From CAIOYC01 sp964243985 (lineage in GTDB: Bacteria; Pseudomonadota; Alphaproteobacteria; Caulobacterales; Caulobacteraceae): a stretch of DNA of 21,324 bases. The position numbers were made by a program, and so were the translations under genes. Location of the stretch: NCBI GenBank assembly GCA_964243985.1, contig CAXTHJ010000048.1, positions 1 through 21,324 of the forward strand. The letters are read 5' to 3'. The notes under the pieces are model-generated. The model was given only the letters and a program-made list of their open reading frames with translations, was not told the DNA's origin and ran no database searches. Within the stretch, counting starts at the first letter, position 1; every line of letters starts with the position of its first letter. Positions 7,730 to 15,419 of this stretch are shown here, piece after piece.

Positions 7730-9265
7730 CTACTCCGACGCGTCCAGGGCGTCGGCCAGTTCGCGCTCCAGGCCGTAATAGCGGGCGCGGTCCCAGAAGC
7801 GCGGGCGGGCGATGCCGGTGGAGCGGTGGCGGCCCACCACCTTGCCCTGGGCGTCCTCGCCGGTGATGTCGTAGATGAACAGGTCCTGGGTGATCACGAC
7901 GTCGCCTTCCAGACCCAACACCTCGGTGATGTGGGTGATGCGGCGGGAGCCGTCGCGCAGGCGCGCGGCTTGAACGATCACGTCGATGGAGCCGGCGATC
8001 ATCTCCCGGATCGTCTTGGAGGGCAGGCCGTAGCCGCCCATGGTGATCATGCTCTCCATCCGGGACACGGCTTCGCGGGGGGAGTTGGCGTGGAGCGTGC
8101 CCATGGAGCCGTCGTGGCCGGTGTTCATGGCCTGCAAGAGGTCGAAGGCCTCGGGCCCCCGGACTTCGCCGACGATGATCCGCTCCGGCCGCATCCGCAG
8201 GCAGTTCTTGACCAGATCGCGCATGGTGATGGCGCCCTGGCCCTCGAGGTTCGGCGGCCGGGTCTCCAGGCGCACCACGTGGGGCTGCTGCAGCTGCAGC
8301 TCGGCGGCGTCTTCGCAGGTCACCACCCGCTCGGTGGGGTCGATGTAGGCGGTGAGGCAATTCAGCAGCGTGGTCTTGCCCGAGCCCGTGCCGCCTGAAA
8401 TCAGCACGTTGCAGCGGGAGGCGCCGATGACGCCCAGCACCTTGGCGCCTTCGGGACTGATGGACGCCCACTGCACCAGGTTGCCCATGGTGAGCTTGTC
8501 TTTCTTGAACTTCCGGATGGTCAGCGTCGGCCCATCCAAGGAGAGCGGCGGTCCGATGACGTTGACGCGGGAGCCGTCCGGCAGGCGGGCATCGCAGATG
8601 GGGGAGCTCTCGTCCACCCGACGACCGACTTGGGACACGATCCGCTGGCAGATGTTCATCAGCTGCTGATTATCGCGGAAGCGGACGTTGGTGAGCTGCA
8701 CTTTGCCGGCGACTTCGATGAACACCCGATGCGCGCCGTTGACCATGATGTCGGCGATCTCGTCCCGGGCCAGCAACGGCTCCAGCGGGCCGTAACCCAA
8801 GACGTCATTGATGATGTCCTGGACCAGGTGGTCCTGCTCGGTGGCGGACATGGAGACGTTCTTGATCGCCACCAGTTCGGCGACGATGTCGCGGATCTCC
8901 TCCCCCGCCTGCTTGATGTCGAGCTGCGCCAGCTGGGCCAGGTCGATGGTGTTCAGGAGGGCGGTATAGATGGTGGTCTTGGTGGCGTGGTAATAATCGC
9001 TCTGTTCACGGACGATTTCAGCGATCACGTCTTTCGCCTGGGGCGGGTCCTCGGTGCGTTTGACCACGTCGGTCGGGTTGCGGGACAGCTGCCGGTTGGC
9101 GGCGTCGTGGACCAGGCTGGCGTAGCCGTCGGAGGTTTCGGACTTGGCGGCGGCCGCTTTCGGCTCCTGCCGCTGTGGGCGTGTGGCGATGGCCGCGCCG
9201 GCGGCCGGCGGCGGCGGCGGGGCGGTGTTGAAGTCAGGCTCGCCGGTGGCGCGTTTGCCGAACAT
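7730..9265 (-). CDS. cpaF: Tad pilus motor ATPase CpaF (TadA)
   Basis: This 511-residue member of the VirB11/PilT secretion ATPase superfamily hydrolyses ATP to drive pilin assembly at the inner membrane. In order: a Pro/Ala-rich N-terminal tail (about 1-45), a helical N-terminal domain with YGPLEPLL and DIMVNG (about 158-176), Walker A GGTGSGKTT (291-299), an Asp box CEDAAELQL (317-325), Walker B IIVGEVRG (363-370) and a His box GHDGSMGTLHANS (383-395). All key residues are present. In Tad systems one bifunctional ATPase is thought to drive both extension and retraction. It lies 10 bp downstream of cpaE and 4 bp upstream of tadB. Confidence 0.97.
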   Translation of the reverse strand: MFGKRATGEPDFNTAPPPPPAAGAAIATRPQRQEPKAAAAKSETSDGYASLVHDAANRQLSRNPTDVVKRTEDPPQAKDVIAEIVREQSDYYHATKTTIYTALLNTIDLAQLAQLDIKQAGEEIRDIVAELVAIKNVSMSATEQDHLVQDIINDVLGYGPLEPLLARDEIADIMVNGAHRVFIEVAGKVQLTNVRFRDNQQLMNICQRIVSQVGRRVDESSPICDARLPDGSRVNVIGPPLSLDGPTLTIRKFKKDKLTMGNLVQWASISPEGAKVLGVIGASRCNVLISGGTGSGKTTLLNCLTAYIDPTERVVTCEDAAELQLQQPHVVRLETRPPNLEGQGAITMRDLVKNCLRMRPERIIVGEVRGPEAFDLLQAMNTGHDGSMGTLHANSPREAVSRMESMITMGGYGLPSKTIREMIAGSIDVIVQAARLRDGSRRITHITEVLGLEGDVVITQDLFIYDITGEDAQGKVVGRHRSTGIARPRFWDRARYYGLERELADALDASE

Positions 9266-9275
9266 GGTCCGCCGA

Positions 9276-10712
9276 TCAGCTCCGGCCCAGGAGGCGGTCG
9301 ACCAGCGAGCGCGGCTTGACCGCGACGGGCTCGCGGCGGGAAAGCAGTTGGGTGAATTGCGCCAGGCCCTCGGACGCCTTGGCCTTGGGGTTCACCTCGA
9401 AGATCATCTGGCCGTTGTTGGCCGCCTGACCGAACAGCTTGGGGTCGAAGGGCAGCACCAGCGCAGGCTCGATCCCGAGCGCCTTGGCGAACTCCTTCAC
9501 CGGGATCTCGGGTCGCCCAGGGGCGCCGACCTGATTGAGGATCAGGTGCGGCGGCGCGTCGTTGGGGCGGGCCTTCTTGATCAGATCGATCAGGTTCTTG
9601 GCGTTGCGGAGAGAGGCGAGATCAGGGGTCGCGGTGATCACCACGTCGTCCGCCGACAAGATCGTTTTGCGCATCCAGCCCGACCAGAGGTGGGGCAGGT
9701 CCAGCACCACATAGGGCGCGGTGCCGCGTATCTTACTCTGAACCTCCTCGAACGCTTCTGCGCCGATGTCATAATCGTCGTCCAGCGACGCCGGCGCCGC
9801 GAACAGGGCCAGGCGATCGGTGCAACGGGCGGTCATGCGGTCGAGCAGAGTGGCGTCAAGCCGGTCGGGCTTGCTGAGCGCGTCGCCCATGCCCTGCACC
9901 GGGTCCTGGTTGAAATCGAGGCCCGCGGTGCCGAAGGGCAGGTCGAAGTCGGCGATGACGGTGTTGGCCTGCATCGCCTCGGAGATCTGATAGGCGATGT
10001 TGTGCGCCAGGGTCGAGGAGCCTGCCCCGCCCTTCGCGCCCACAAACGCCAGTGTGCGGCCCACGAACGGCACGGCTGGATCGGTGTAGAGGGTGGTCAC
10101 CGCCCTGATCAGCTGCAGGGTCTGCAGCGGCGGCACGAGGTACTCGGAGACGCCCCGGCGCATCAGCTCGCGATAGAGGCCGATATCGTTGTGCGAGCCG
10201 ATCACGATCACCTTGGTGCCCGGGTCGCAGACCTCCGCCAGACGGTCGAGGCCGGCCAGAAGGTGCTGGGCGTGCTCGGTGCTTTCCACCACGATCAGAG
10301 GCGGCGTTGGCTGGTTGCGGTAGTGCTCCAAAGCCTCCACCAGGCCGCCGGGCAGCACCTGGGTGGTGGCGCGGGACAGGCGCCGATCCTCGGCCGCCTT
10401 TTGCGCCACGGCGGCGGTCTCGGCCCGCTGGCAGAAGACGTCGATGCTGATGCGCGGCACGGAGGCTTCGCCGAGGCTGCTCTCCACGCCGGCCATGAGC
10501 GCGCCGACGGGATTGGTCGCCGGGGGCGGCGTGAACGACGCGGAGGCGGGGGCGGCGGGAGCGCCGAAGGGATCGGCGTTGTCAGGCAAGAACGGATCGA
10601 AGGCGAGCGCGGACTTGGGCGTCGTCGGGATGTCGAACGGCGAAGGGCCTCCAAACTCGTCGTCCACGTCGAAGGCGTCGAAATCGTCCTTCAAGCCGAT
10701 CTGGGCGGTCAT
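9276..10712 (-). CDS. cpaE: Tad pilus localisation ATPase CpaE (TadZ)
   Basis: This 478-residue protein belongs to the MinD/ParA-like family that places the pilus machine at the pole. An acidic, Pro/Ala-rich N-terminal region (1-85) is followed by an atypical receiver-like domain (about 87-205). The P-loop domain begins at LAFVGAKGGAGSSTLAHN with the deviant Walker A KGGAGSST (227-234) and continues with ADFDLPFGTAGLDF, the usual second motif. The open frame extends upstream into cpaD, but the ATG at 10712-10710 overlaps the cpaD stop as ATGA and begins MTAQIGLKDDF, so it is taken as the start. Coupled translation with cpaD is likely. Confidence 0.93.
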   Translation of the reverse strand: MTAQIGLKDDFDAFDVDDEFGGPSPFDIPTTPKSALAFDPFLPDNADPFGAPAAPASASFTPPPATNPVGALMAGVESSLGEASVPRISIDVFCQRAETAAVAQKAAEDRRLSRATTQVLPGGLVEALEHYRNQPTPPLIVVESTEHAQHLLAGLDRLAEVCDPGTKVIVIGSHNDIGLYRELMRRGVSEYLVPPLQTLQLIRAVTTLYTDPAVPFVGRTLAFVGAKGGAGSSTLAHNIAYQISEAMQANTVIADFDLPFGTAGLDFNQDPVQGMGDALSKPDRLDATLLDRMTARCTDRLALFAAPASLDDDYDIGAEAFEEVQSKIRGTAPYVVLDLPHLWSGWMRKTILSADDVVITATPDLASLRNAKNLIDLIKKARPNDAPPHLILNQVGAPGRPEIPVKEFAKALGIEPALVLPFDPKLFGQAANNGQMIFEVNPKAKASEGLAQFTQLLSRREPVAVKPRSLVDRLLGRS

Positions 10713-11416
10713 TGCTGCACCGCCGTCGAGACGGCGCCGGAGGCCTGGGTGTCCTTGTCGGAGGCGGTGACCTTGCCTTCGCGATACTTGGACAGAACCA
10801 CCTGGCGGCGCGAATTGTCGGCCGGGGCGAGGCTTGGCGGCGAGACGAGGTCGCGGGGATCGGCGATCTGGGCGGCGAAATTGGCGACCAGCGCACAGCC
10901 GAAATGCTTGTAGGGCTCGTTGCTCATGGTGGAGGTGAGGTTGTCCCAACCGCCGCTGCAGTCCGGGCCCTGCGCCTCAAGCCGTTTGAAACTGGCCAGC
11001 ACCGGCCCGCGGGGATCGCCCGCCTGATAGGCGGCCAGTTCGATCCGCTCCGACGGCACGCCCAGCGCCTGAAGCTGGGATTGAACCGCATAGCCCATGG
11101 ACTTGGCCTGTTCAGCCTCCCCCGCGTCCGCAGGGGTCCTGATCACGATCGACCCGCCGCCCGCTTCGCGCCAACGGGCGACGAAGTCGGACAGAGCGGC
11201 TTGCTGGTGAGCCGAAACGCCTTCGGCGTGAACCCCCAGGGCCACCTGATCGGGAACTTCCTCCACCGTCGCCTGGAAATGTTCAGTCGGAAGCGGCACG
11301 GAAGGCTGGGGCGCGGAGACGCAGGCGGCCAGGCCCATAAGCGCGGCGCCGCACATGGCCGGTCGGATCCAGGATGAGGGTCGGAGGTTCAAGGGCTTAC
11401 TCCACAACATAGCCAT
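10709..11416 (-). CDS. cpaD: Tad pilus assembly lipoprotein CpaD
   Basis: This protein of about 235 residues is an exported lipoprotein with lipobox LAAC (GAALMGLAAC). The mature part matches the CpaD pattern: a GGxIxIRTP segment mid-protein and a C-terminal GCALVANFAAQIADPRDLV block. CpaD supports assembly of the CpaC secretin in the outer membrane. Two starts are possible. ATG 11416 overlaps cpaC by 20 bp and has AAGGG upstream. TTG 11392 lies just after the cpaC stop, with GTGGAG 7 bases upstream, and gives a compact lipoprotein signal starting MNLRPSSWIRP. The longer form is reported, but the TTG start is equally credible. Confidence 0.9.
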   Translation of the reverse strand: MAMLWSKPLNLRPSSWIRPAMCGAALMGLAACVSAPQPSVPLPTEHFQATVEEVPDQVALGVHAEGVSAHQQAALSDFVARWREAGGGSIVIRTPADAGEAEQAKSMGYAVQSQLQALGVPSERIELAAYQAGDPRGPVLASFKRLEAQGPDCSGGWDNLTSTMSNEPYKHFGCALVANFAAQIADPRDLVSPPSLAPADNSRRQVVLSKYREGKVTASDKDTQASGAVSTAVQQ

Positions 11417-13127
11417 ACGGCCCTTGGTAGGTCTTGCCGGCAGGGGCGGTCTTGCCGACGCTCTTGTTCAGCTTGCCGAGCAGGTTGGTTTCCAGGTCGT
11501 TGGCCATGATCAGGCCATCGGCCGGCGTCTGCAGCTGCCCCGGAGGCACCGGCTTCACGAGATAAGGGGTGACGATCACCACCAGCTCCGTTTCGCCCTG
11601 CTGATAGTCGCGGGAGCGGAACATGGCGCCGAGGACCGGCACCTGCATCAGGCCGGGCAGGGAATCCAGGGTCTGTTTGTTCACCGATTGCAACAGGCCG
11701 GCGATCATCATCGACTGGCCGGAGGGCAGTTCCACCACCGTCTCCGCGCGGCGAACATTCAGGCCTGGGATCACCAGGGACGGCGCTGAAGTGGTCGTGC
11801 CCGTGCTGCTGGTGCTGCTGTTGGTGACGGAGAAGGCGTTGGTGTTGGTCACCTCCGACACTTCAGTGGAGAGCTTCAGCGAGATACGGCCCTTAGACAT
11901 CACGACGGGCGTGTAGCCGAGGCCGACGCCGAACTGTTTGAACTCAATGGTGACGCGGCCGGTGTTGTCTTCGCCGACCGGCACCGGGAACTCGCCACCG
12001 ACCAGGAAGTGGCCGCTTTCGCCGGAGACCACAGTCAAGTCGGGTTCGGCCAGGGTGCGGACCAGGCCCACGCGCTCAAAAGCACTGACCAAAGCCTGTG
12101 CTGAGTTGACGCCTGAAGAGCCCGCGTGGCCGCCTGTGACGGTGCTGGCGGCGTTCCCGAGGCCATTGTTGTTGACGGTCGTCGTCGAGGAGGTGGTCGG
12201 AACTTGATAGGTCTGCACCGTCCCATTGGGATTAAAAATCGGCTGGCCTGTGGCGTCTGTTCGGACAGCGGTGGTGAAGCTGCCTGCGGCCGTGTTGCTC
12301 ACCGTCGACGTCGTGCCGGGCGTGATCTGGTTGGTTGTATTGAGCGCAGAGCCGGCGGTTAAGCCGCCCAGCAGGGCGCCGTTGACGCCGTATGTGGCTG
12401 CAGTTCCCAGCAGGTATTGTAAGCTGCCAAGCTGGCCGACCACGGCGTTCAAGTTGAAGCCGAGTTGCTTGATGACCGTGCGGTTCACCTCGACGATGCG
12501 AACCTTCAGCATCACCTGTTCGGATTCGGCCACGCTCAGCATGTTGATGATCTGCTCGGGCTTGGCGACGAAGCCCTGGGCGAGGCGGATGGCCTTGTCG
12601 GCCGCCGATGCGTTCTCGACCTCGCCGGAGAGGACGATGCTCTGGTTCACCGCCTCCACCCGGATCGAGGACCCTGGCAGGATGCGGTTCAGGGTGTCGC
12701 CGAGGGCGGAGATGTCCTGATCCACGCGGATGTTCAGGCGCAGCATCTGGCGGCCCGAGGCATCGAAGAAGGCGGCGTCGGTCTGGCCGCCCTCCACGCC
12801 CAGCACGTAGATGCGGCGGCGCGTGGCCAGCACCACGTTGGCGACCTTTGGGTCGGTCACGAGCACGTCCTGCGCGTCGGTCGGCAGATCGATCACCGCA
12901 GACTTGCCCTTGGGCAGGGACAGGGCGCGGGTCTCGGTGCTGTCGCTGGAGAGATCGACGCGGACGGTCTGGCCAGACGCCTGTTGCATGGCGCCGTAGG
13001 AACGCTGAGCGCCGTAGCCCTGCGACGATCCGATGGTGCCCGGCTGCGCCAAAGCAAGGCTTGGTGAAAGCACCAGGAGCAGGGCGGCGGCGATGGCTCG
13101 GCGGGGGTGCATCTGTCCAAGGCTCAT
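11397..13127 (-). CDS. cpaC: Tad pilus secretin CpaC (RcpA)
   Basis: This 576-residue outer-membrane secretin forms the channel for the pilus. A signal peptide (cleavage near ALA-QPG, about 27) is followed by an N-terminal secretin/pilus domain (about 60-135), a BON-like segment with VEAVNQSIVLSGEV (about 157-170) and the secretin core. The core has a KVRIVEVNRTVIKQLGFN strand (about 208-225) and ends with GLLQ, VPVLGAMF and ELVVIVTPYLV (about 515-524). Two Thr/Ser/Gly/Asn-rich inserts, about 245-342 and 428-450, expand the core. The ATG at 13127 overlaps the cpaB stop as ATGA; an internal ATG at residue 6 would also leave a complete signal peptide. Confidence 0.95.
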   Translation of the reverse strand: MSLGQMHPRRAIAAALLLVLSPSLALAQPGTIGSSQGYGAQRSYGAMQQASGQTVRVDLSSDSTETRALSLPKGKSAVIDLPTDAQDVLVTDPKVANVVLATRRRIYVLGVEGGQTDAAFFDASGRQMLRLNIRVDQDISALGDTLNRILPGSSIRVEAVNQSIVLSGEVENASAADKAIRLAQGFVAKPEQIINMLSVAESEQVMLKVRIVEVNRTVIKQLGFNLNAVVGQLGSLQYLLGTAATYGVNGALLGGLTAGSALNTTNQITPGTTSTVSNTAAGSFTTAVRTDATGQPIFNPNGTVQTYQVPTTSSTTTVNNNGLGNAASTVTGGHAGSSGVNSAQALVSAFERVGLVRTLAEPDLTVVSGESGHFLVGGEFPVPVGEDNTGRVTIEFKQFGVGLGYTPVVMSKGRISLKLSTEVSEVTNTNAFSVTNSSTSSTGTTTSAPSLVIPGLNVRRAETVVELPSGQSMMIAGLLQSVNKQTLDSLPGLMQVPVLGAMFRSRDYQQGETELVVIVTPYLVKPVPPGQLQTPADGLIMANDLETNLLGKLNKSVGKTAPAGKTYQGPYGYVVE

Positions 13128-14047
13128 CGGGCCACCTGCACGTCCGACGGCGCGCCGTTGCGGAACACCTTGACCACCGCGGGCGCCACGTTGATCTGCT
13201 CCGCCAGGCGGGGCCCGCCGCCAGCGGTGGAGCCGCCGGCGGTGTCGGCGTAGGAGCGAAGGATCAGGGTCAATTCCCCCTGCGATTTGGACAGGGCCAG
13301 GAGTTCGGCTTCTTCCGGCGTCACTTCGAGGGTCGCTGTGGCGCCCACCACGGAGGGGCCTTTCTGGGCGCGGGCGGCGTTCTGATCGATGGCCAGGACC
13401 TTCACATTACGCAGCACCGAGCCCGAGGCGAATTTCTTGGCGCCGTTGAGGCCATCCATCTGCCGGCTCTGCACCACGTCCACATGATCGCCGGGCAGGA
13501 TGAAGCCGCCCGCCGCGCTCTCGGCCGACAGGGGCACGGCCATGGCGCGCATGCCAGGGTCCAGCTCCACCGCCAGGATTCCGCCGGCGCCGGCGTGGAC
13601 CACCTTGCTCTCAATGATCGGCTCGCCCTGCAGAATGGGCTCGCGGACGACGGCATCCACCATCTTGGCGGCCGGGCCGCCATCGCCGGTCAGCAGGTCG
13701 TGCGCCTTTTCGGTGGTGACGTTCACGGCGGCGGTTTCGATCTTGACGGTGGCGGGCGCCTTGGCCGGCGCGGGCGCGCCCGTCGCGCCGTCGGTGATGA
13801 AGAGGGTGTTCAGGCCTTCGGTCGGCCAGGGCTGCCAGCCAAAGTCGGCGGCGGTGAGCTTGTCGCCCGGATTGAGATCGTGCTTGGCGACAAGCACCCG
13901 CACCATGGGCTTCTCGACCGGCGCGGCGGCCACAACCACCGGCGCCGCCTTCTCATGACCAGACGCGATGGTGCGCGCCACGAGGGCGAGACCGATCGCT
14001 GCGACCAGCGACACGCTGACAAGAACGCCCATCCGGACCGGGCTCAT
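13124..14047 (-). CDS. cpaB: Tad pilus assembly protein CpaB (RcpC)
   Basis: This protein of about 307 residues has an N-terminal membrane anchor (VLVSVSLVAAIGLALVA) and a SAF domain with VLVAKHDLNPGDKLTAADF. An RcpC/CpaB core follows with MRAMAVPLSAESAAGGFILPGD and HVDVV, and ends in ELTLILRSYADT. CpaB acts in the periplasm with the CpaC secretin; SAF domains are also found in the flagellar P-ring chaperone FlgA. The start is set at the second ATG (14047-14045) because TGGAGG at 14055-14060 lies 7 bases upstream of it and only 1 base from the first ATG at 14053. The stop overlaps cpaC as ATGA. Confidence 0.93.
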   Translation of the reverse strand: MSPVRMGVLVSVSLVAAIGLALVARTIASGHEKAAPVVVAAAPVEKPMVRVLVAKHDLNPGDKLTAADFGWQPWPTEGLNTLFITDGATGAPAPAKAPATVKIETAAVNVTTEKAHDLLTGDGGPAAKMVDAVVREPILQGEPIIESKVVHAGAGGILAVELDPGMRAMAVPLSAESAAGGFILPGDHVDVVQSRQMDGLNGAKKFASGSVLRNVKVLAIDQNAARAQKGPSVVGATATLEVTPEEAELLALSKSQGELTLILRSYADTAGGSTAGGGPRLAEQINVAPAVVKVFRNGAPSDVQVAR

Positions 14048-14053
14048 GACCAT

Positions 14054-14179
14054 GCCTCCAAGGGCGCAACTGGCGAACAGCCGGACTCGCGCCTCCTACA
14101 GATTGGAATCTTGGTCCGTCGCGGGTTAACGCCGGCCTAAGGCCCTGGCGGTTTGGTTAAAAACAGCCGCGGTAGGGCG
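14054..14179 (-). promoter_or_regulatory. Gap between cpaA and cpaB with TTAACC half-sites and a GANTC site
   Basis: This is the second-longest non-coding gap in the pilus locus. On the minus strand it contains TTAACCAA (14160-14153) and TTAACC (14129-14124), 31 bp apart. They resemble half-sites of the alphaproteobacterial regulator CtrA (TTAACCAT). A GAATC at 14106-14110 fits the CcrM methylation motif GANTC. A weak hairpin spanning the cpaA stop (ACAGCC with GGCTGT, then TTTT) could attenuate transcription. Together these suggest a separate internal promoter for cpaB onwards, but no clear -35/-10 is visible. Confidence 0.4.
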
Positions 14180-14689
14180 TCACAGGGGGCTGTGGAAAAA
14201 GACGCTGGAGGGAAAGGCGATCAAGGCGCCGATGGCGATGGCGAGCCCATAAGGCACGTCGCCACCCGACTGCATCAGCCGGCCGAACCAGGGCGGTCCC
14301 ATGGGCGGGAGATTCCCAGCCAGCTTCCGGCTCCAGAGCAGGCCGACGGCCAAGGCGCCGCCAGCGACAGAGGTCCAGAACACGAACGGCATGATGGCCG
14401 GCCAGCCGAGCCAGAAGGCGCAGGCGGCGAACAACTTGGCGTCGCCCCCGCCGATCCAGCCCAGGGAAAACATGAGAATGCCCAGCGCCAGAGCCCCGAC
14501 GCCGACCATGGCGGAAGCCCCAAGGGCGCCCAGCGGCATACGCACCAGGATCGCCGTAACGAAGAAGGCGACCACCCCCGCTAACGATATCCAGTTGGGA
14601 ATGGTGAAGCTGGTCATGTCCCGCAGGGCGGCGACGATCACCATGGCGGGGAAGAGGGTGGCTGGAATGAGGAGCGCGGCCGCCGACAT
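14180..14689 (-). CDS. cpaA: Prepilin peptidase CpaA (TadV)
   Basis: This short A24-family aspartyl prepilin peptidase of about 169 residues is a polytopic inner-membrane enzyme that cleaves the Flp prepilins encoded just upstream. The two catalytic aspartates are in ALRDMTSFTIPN near the N terminus and in GGGDAKLFAA (the GxGD motif) mid-protein. As in other TadV proteins, the zinc-binding methylase domain of PilD is absent. The ATG at 14689-14687 is preferred, with GGGATAGG just upstream, over an in-frame TTG at 14716 that lacks a Shine-Dalgarno and would add nine hydrophilic residues. A CCCG-loop-CGGG hairpin lies over the ribosome-binding region. Confidence 0.92.
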   Translation of the reverse strand: MSAAALLIPATLFPAMVIVAALRDMTSFTIPNWISLAGVVAFFVTAILVRMPLGALGASAMVGVGALALGILMFSLGWIGGGDAKLFAACAFWLGWPAIMPFVFWTSVAGGALAVGLLWSRKLAGNLPPMGPPWFGRLMQSGGDVPYGLAIAIGALIAFPSSVFFHSPL

Positions 14690-14773
14690 GAACCTATCCC
14701 GATGATCCGGGCTCAATCGCCCGATGACCGACTTTGGCAGAGGAAGCTGAAGAAGCGTTGAACGCCTTGGCGA

Positions 14774-14938
14774 TCAGTGGATCGCGGCGGAGACGGTGCC
14801 CAGCAGCCCATACAACTGCTTGCCAAGCACGGTCACGGCGGCGGCCACCACGACGGAGAGCAGAGTGGCGATCAGCCCGTACTCGATGGCGGTGGCGCCG
14901 CTTTGGTCGGCGATGAAGCGCTTCAAAAGACGTCGCAT
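14774..14938 (-). CDS. Second Flp/Fap-type pilin
   Basis: This gene encodes a 54-residue prepilin. A basic leader (MRRLLKRFIADQSG) ends at the prepilin peptidase site. The mature protein begins ATAIEYGLIA, with the Glu at +5 and the adjacent Tyr that define Flp pilins, and continues as one hydrophobic helix. The ATG at 14938 has GGGGAAGG with 7-base spacing. It shares 22 of 54 residues (about 41%) with the pilin encoded upstream, including the complete cleavage region. It lies downstream of a strong terminator, so it is probably expressed less than pilA and more in step with cpaA. It may be a minor pilin or an alternative major pilin. Confidence 0.92.
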   Translation of the reverse strand: MRRLLKRFIADQSGATAIEYGLIATLLSVVVAAAVTVLGKQLYGLLGTVSAAIH

Positions 14939-14953
14939 GGCCAGGCCTTCCCC

Positions 14954-14990
14954 TCTAAAGCAAAGGGCCGCGGCGTGTCCGCCGCGGCCC
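14954..14990 (-). terminator. Intrinsic terminator between the two pilin genes
   Basis: A perfect 11-bp stem (14965-14975 paired with 14980-14990, core GGGCCGCGGCG) has a 4-base loop. On the minus strand it is followed by TTTGCTTT. It lies 29 bp after the pilA stop and 27 bp before the second pilin ATG. The position suggests that most pilA transcripts end here and a fraction reads through into the assembly genes. Confidence 0.85.
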
Positions 14991-15018
14991 CGCTTACGCT
15001 TGACACTAAAGTCCGGAT

Positions 15019-15183
15019 TTAGTGGACCGCGGTGCCGATGTTGGTGAACGAGGCTTTCAGGTTGGTGCCCACGGTGCCGATCACACCGACGAGAACCACG
15101 GCGATAAGGGCGGCGATCAGGCCATACTCGATGGCGGTGGCGCCGGATTCATCCTTCACGAAACGCGAAACAAACTTCGACAT
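15019..15183 (-). CDS. pilA: Major Flp/Fap-type pilin PilA
   Basis: This gene encodes a 54-residue prepilin. The leader MSKFVSRFVKDESG is cleaved after Gly14, and the mature pilin starts ATAIEYGLIAALIAVV, the canonical Flp helix with Glu at +5. A short polar tail ends in His. It is the first gene of the pilus locus. It has a strong ribosome-binding site (AGGAGA, 7 bases before the ATG), its own long upstream control region and a strong terminator downstream, all consistent with the abundantly made structural pilin. The polymer forms the retractile surface-attachment pilus in Caulobacter; the same role is inferred here. Confidence 0.95.
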   Translation of the reverse strand: MSKFVSRFVKDESGATAIEYGLIAALIAVVLVGVIGTVGTNLKASFTNIGTAVH

Positions 15184-15419
15184 GCTCTATTCTCCTATGG
15201 CGAGCGGTGTAAGGGTTCGAGCCCTACTGCTCGCCGAACCCCTCAAGACCAATGCACTTTGCCTGATGATTGTTAATGGCCAATGAAATGCAAAGCCTTG
15301 ATCGGCTGAATACATGGTTTATTTCGATTAACCTCGCGGGTCAGCATGTCGCACCTTGTACTACCGAGGCTTAATTGAAGTTAATGGCGATTAATATTGT
15401 GATTCTGTAGGTAACTCTT
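15184..15419 (-). promoter_or_regulatory. pilA control region with clustered TTAA motifs
   Basis: Five TTAA tetramers occur within 122 bp of otherwise GC-rich DNA: 15273, 15328, 15371, 15381 and 15391. The last three are spaced exactly 10 bp. GTTAATGGC is repeated directly at 15272-15280 and 15380-15388. ATGGTTTA-N6-TTAA at 15314-15331 is one mismatch from a CtrA half-site next to a second TTAA. A GATTC at 15401-15405 matches CcrM GANTC. Caulobacter pilA is a known CtrA target, so CtrA control is plausible, but the spacing here is N6 rather than the consensus N7. I did not find a convincing sigma-54 (GG-N10-GC) or sigma-70 element. Confidence 0.5.

Noticed and set aside
9144..10913. 589-residue plus-strand open frame opposite cpaE
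   Set aside because: It is a mirror of GC-rich coding sequence with low-complexity His/Gly/Arg composition, opposite genes with complete family motifs.
10713..10949. Upstream extension of cpaE
   Set aside because: It lies antiparallel-free but out of frame within cpaD and has no CpaE-like sequence. The ATG at 10712 overlaps the cpaD stop and starts the recognisable acidic N terminus.
12608..14140. 510-residue plus-strand open frame opposite cpaC and cpaB
   Set aside because: It is an antisense shadow with no recognisable motif; the minus-strand genes there are certain.
15240..15310. Sigma-54 promoter for pilA
   Set aside because: No GG-N10-GC pair with a TGGCAC/TTGC context was found on the minus strand; near matches have the wrong spacing.
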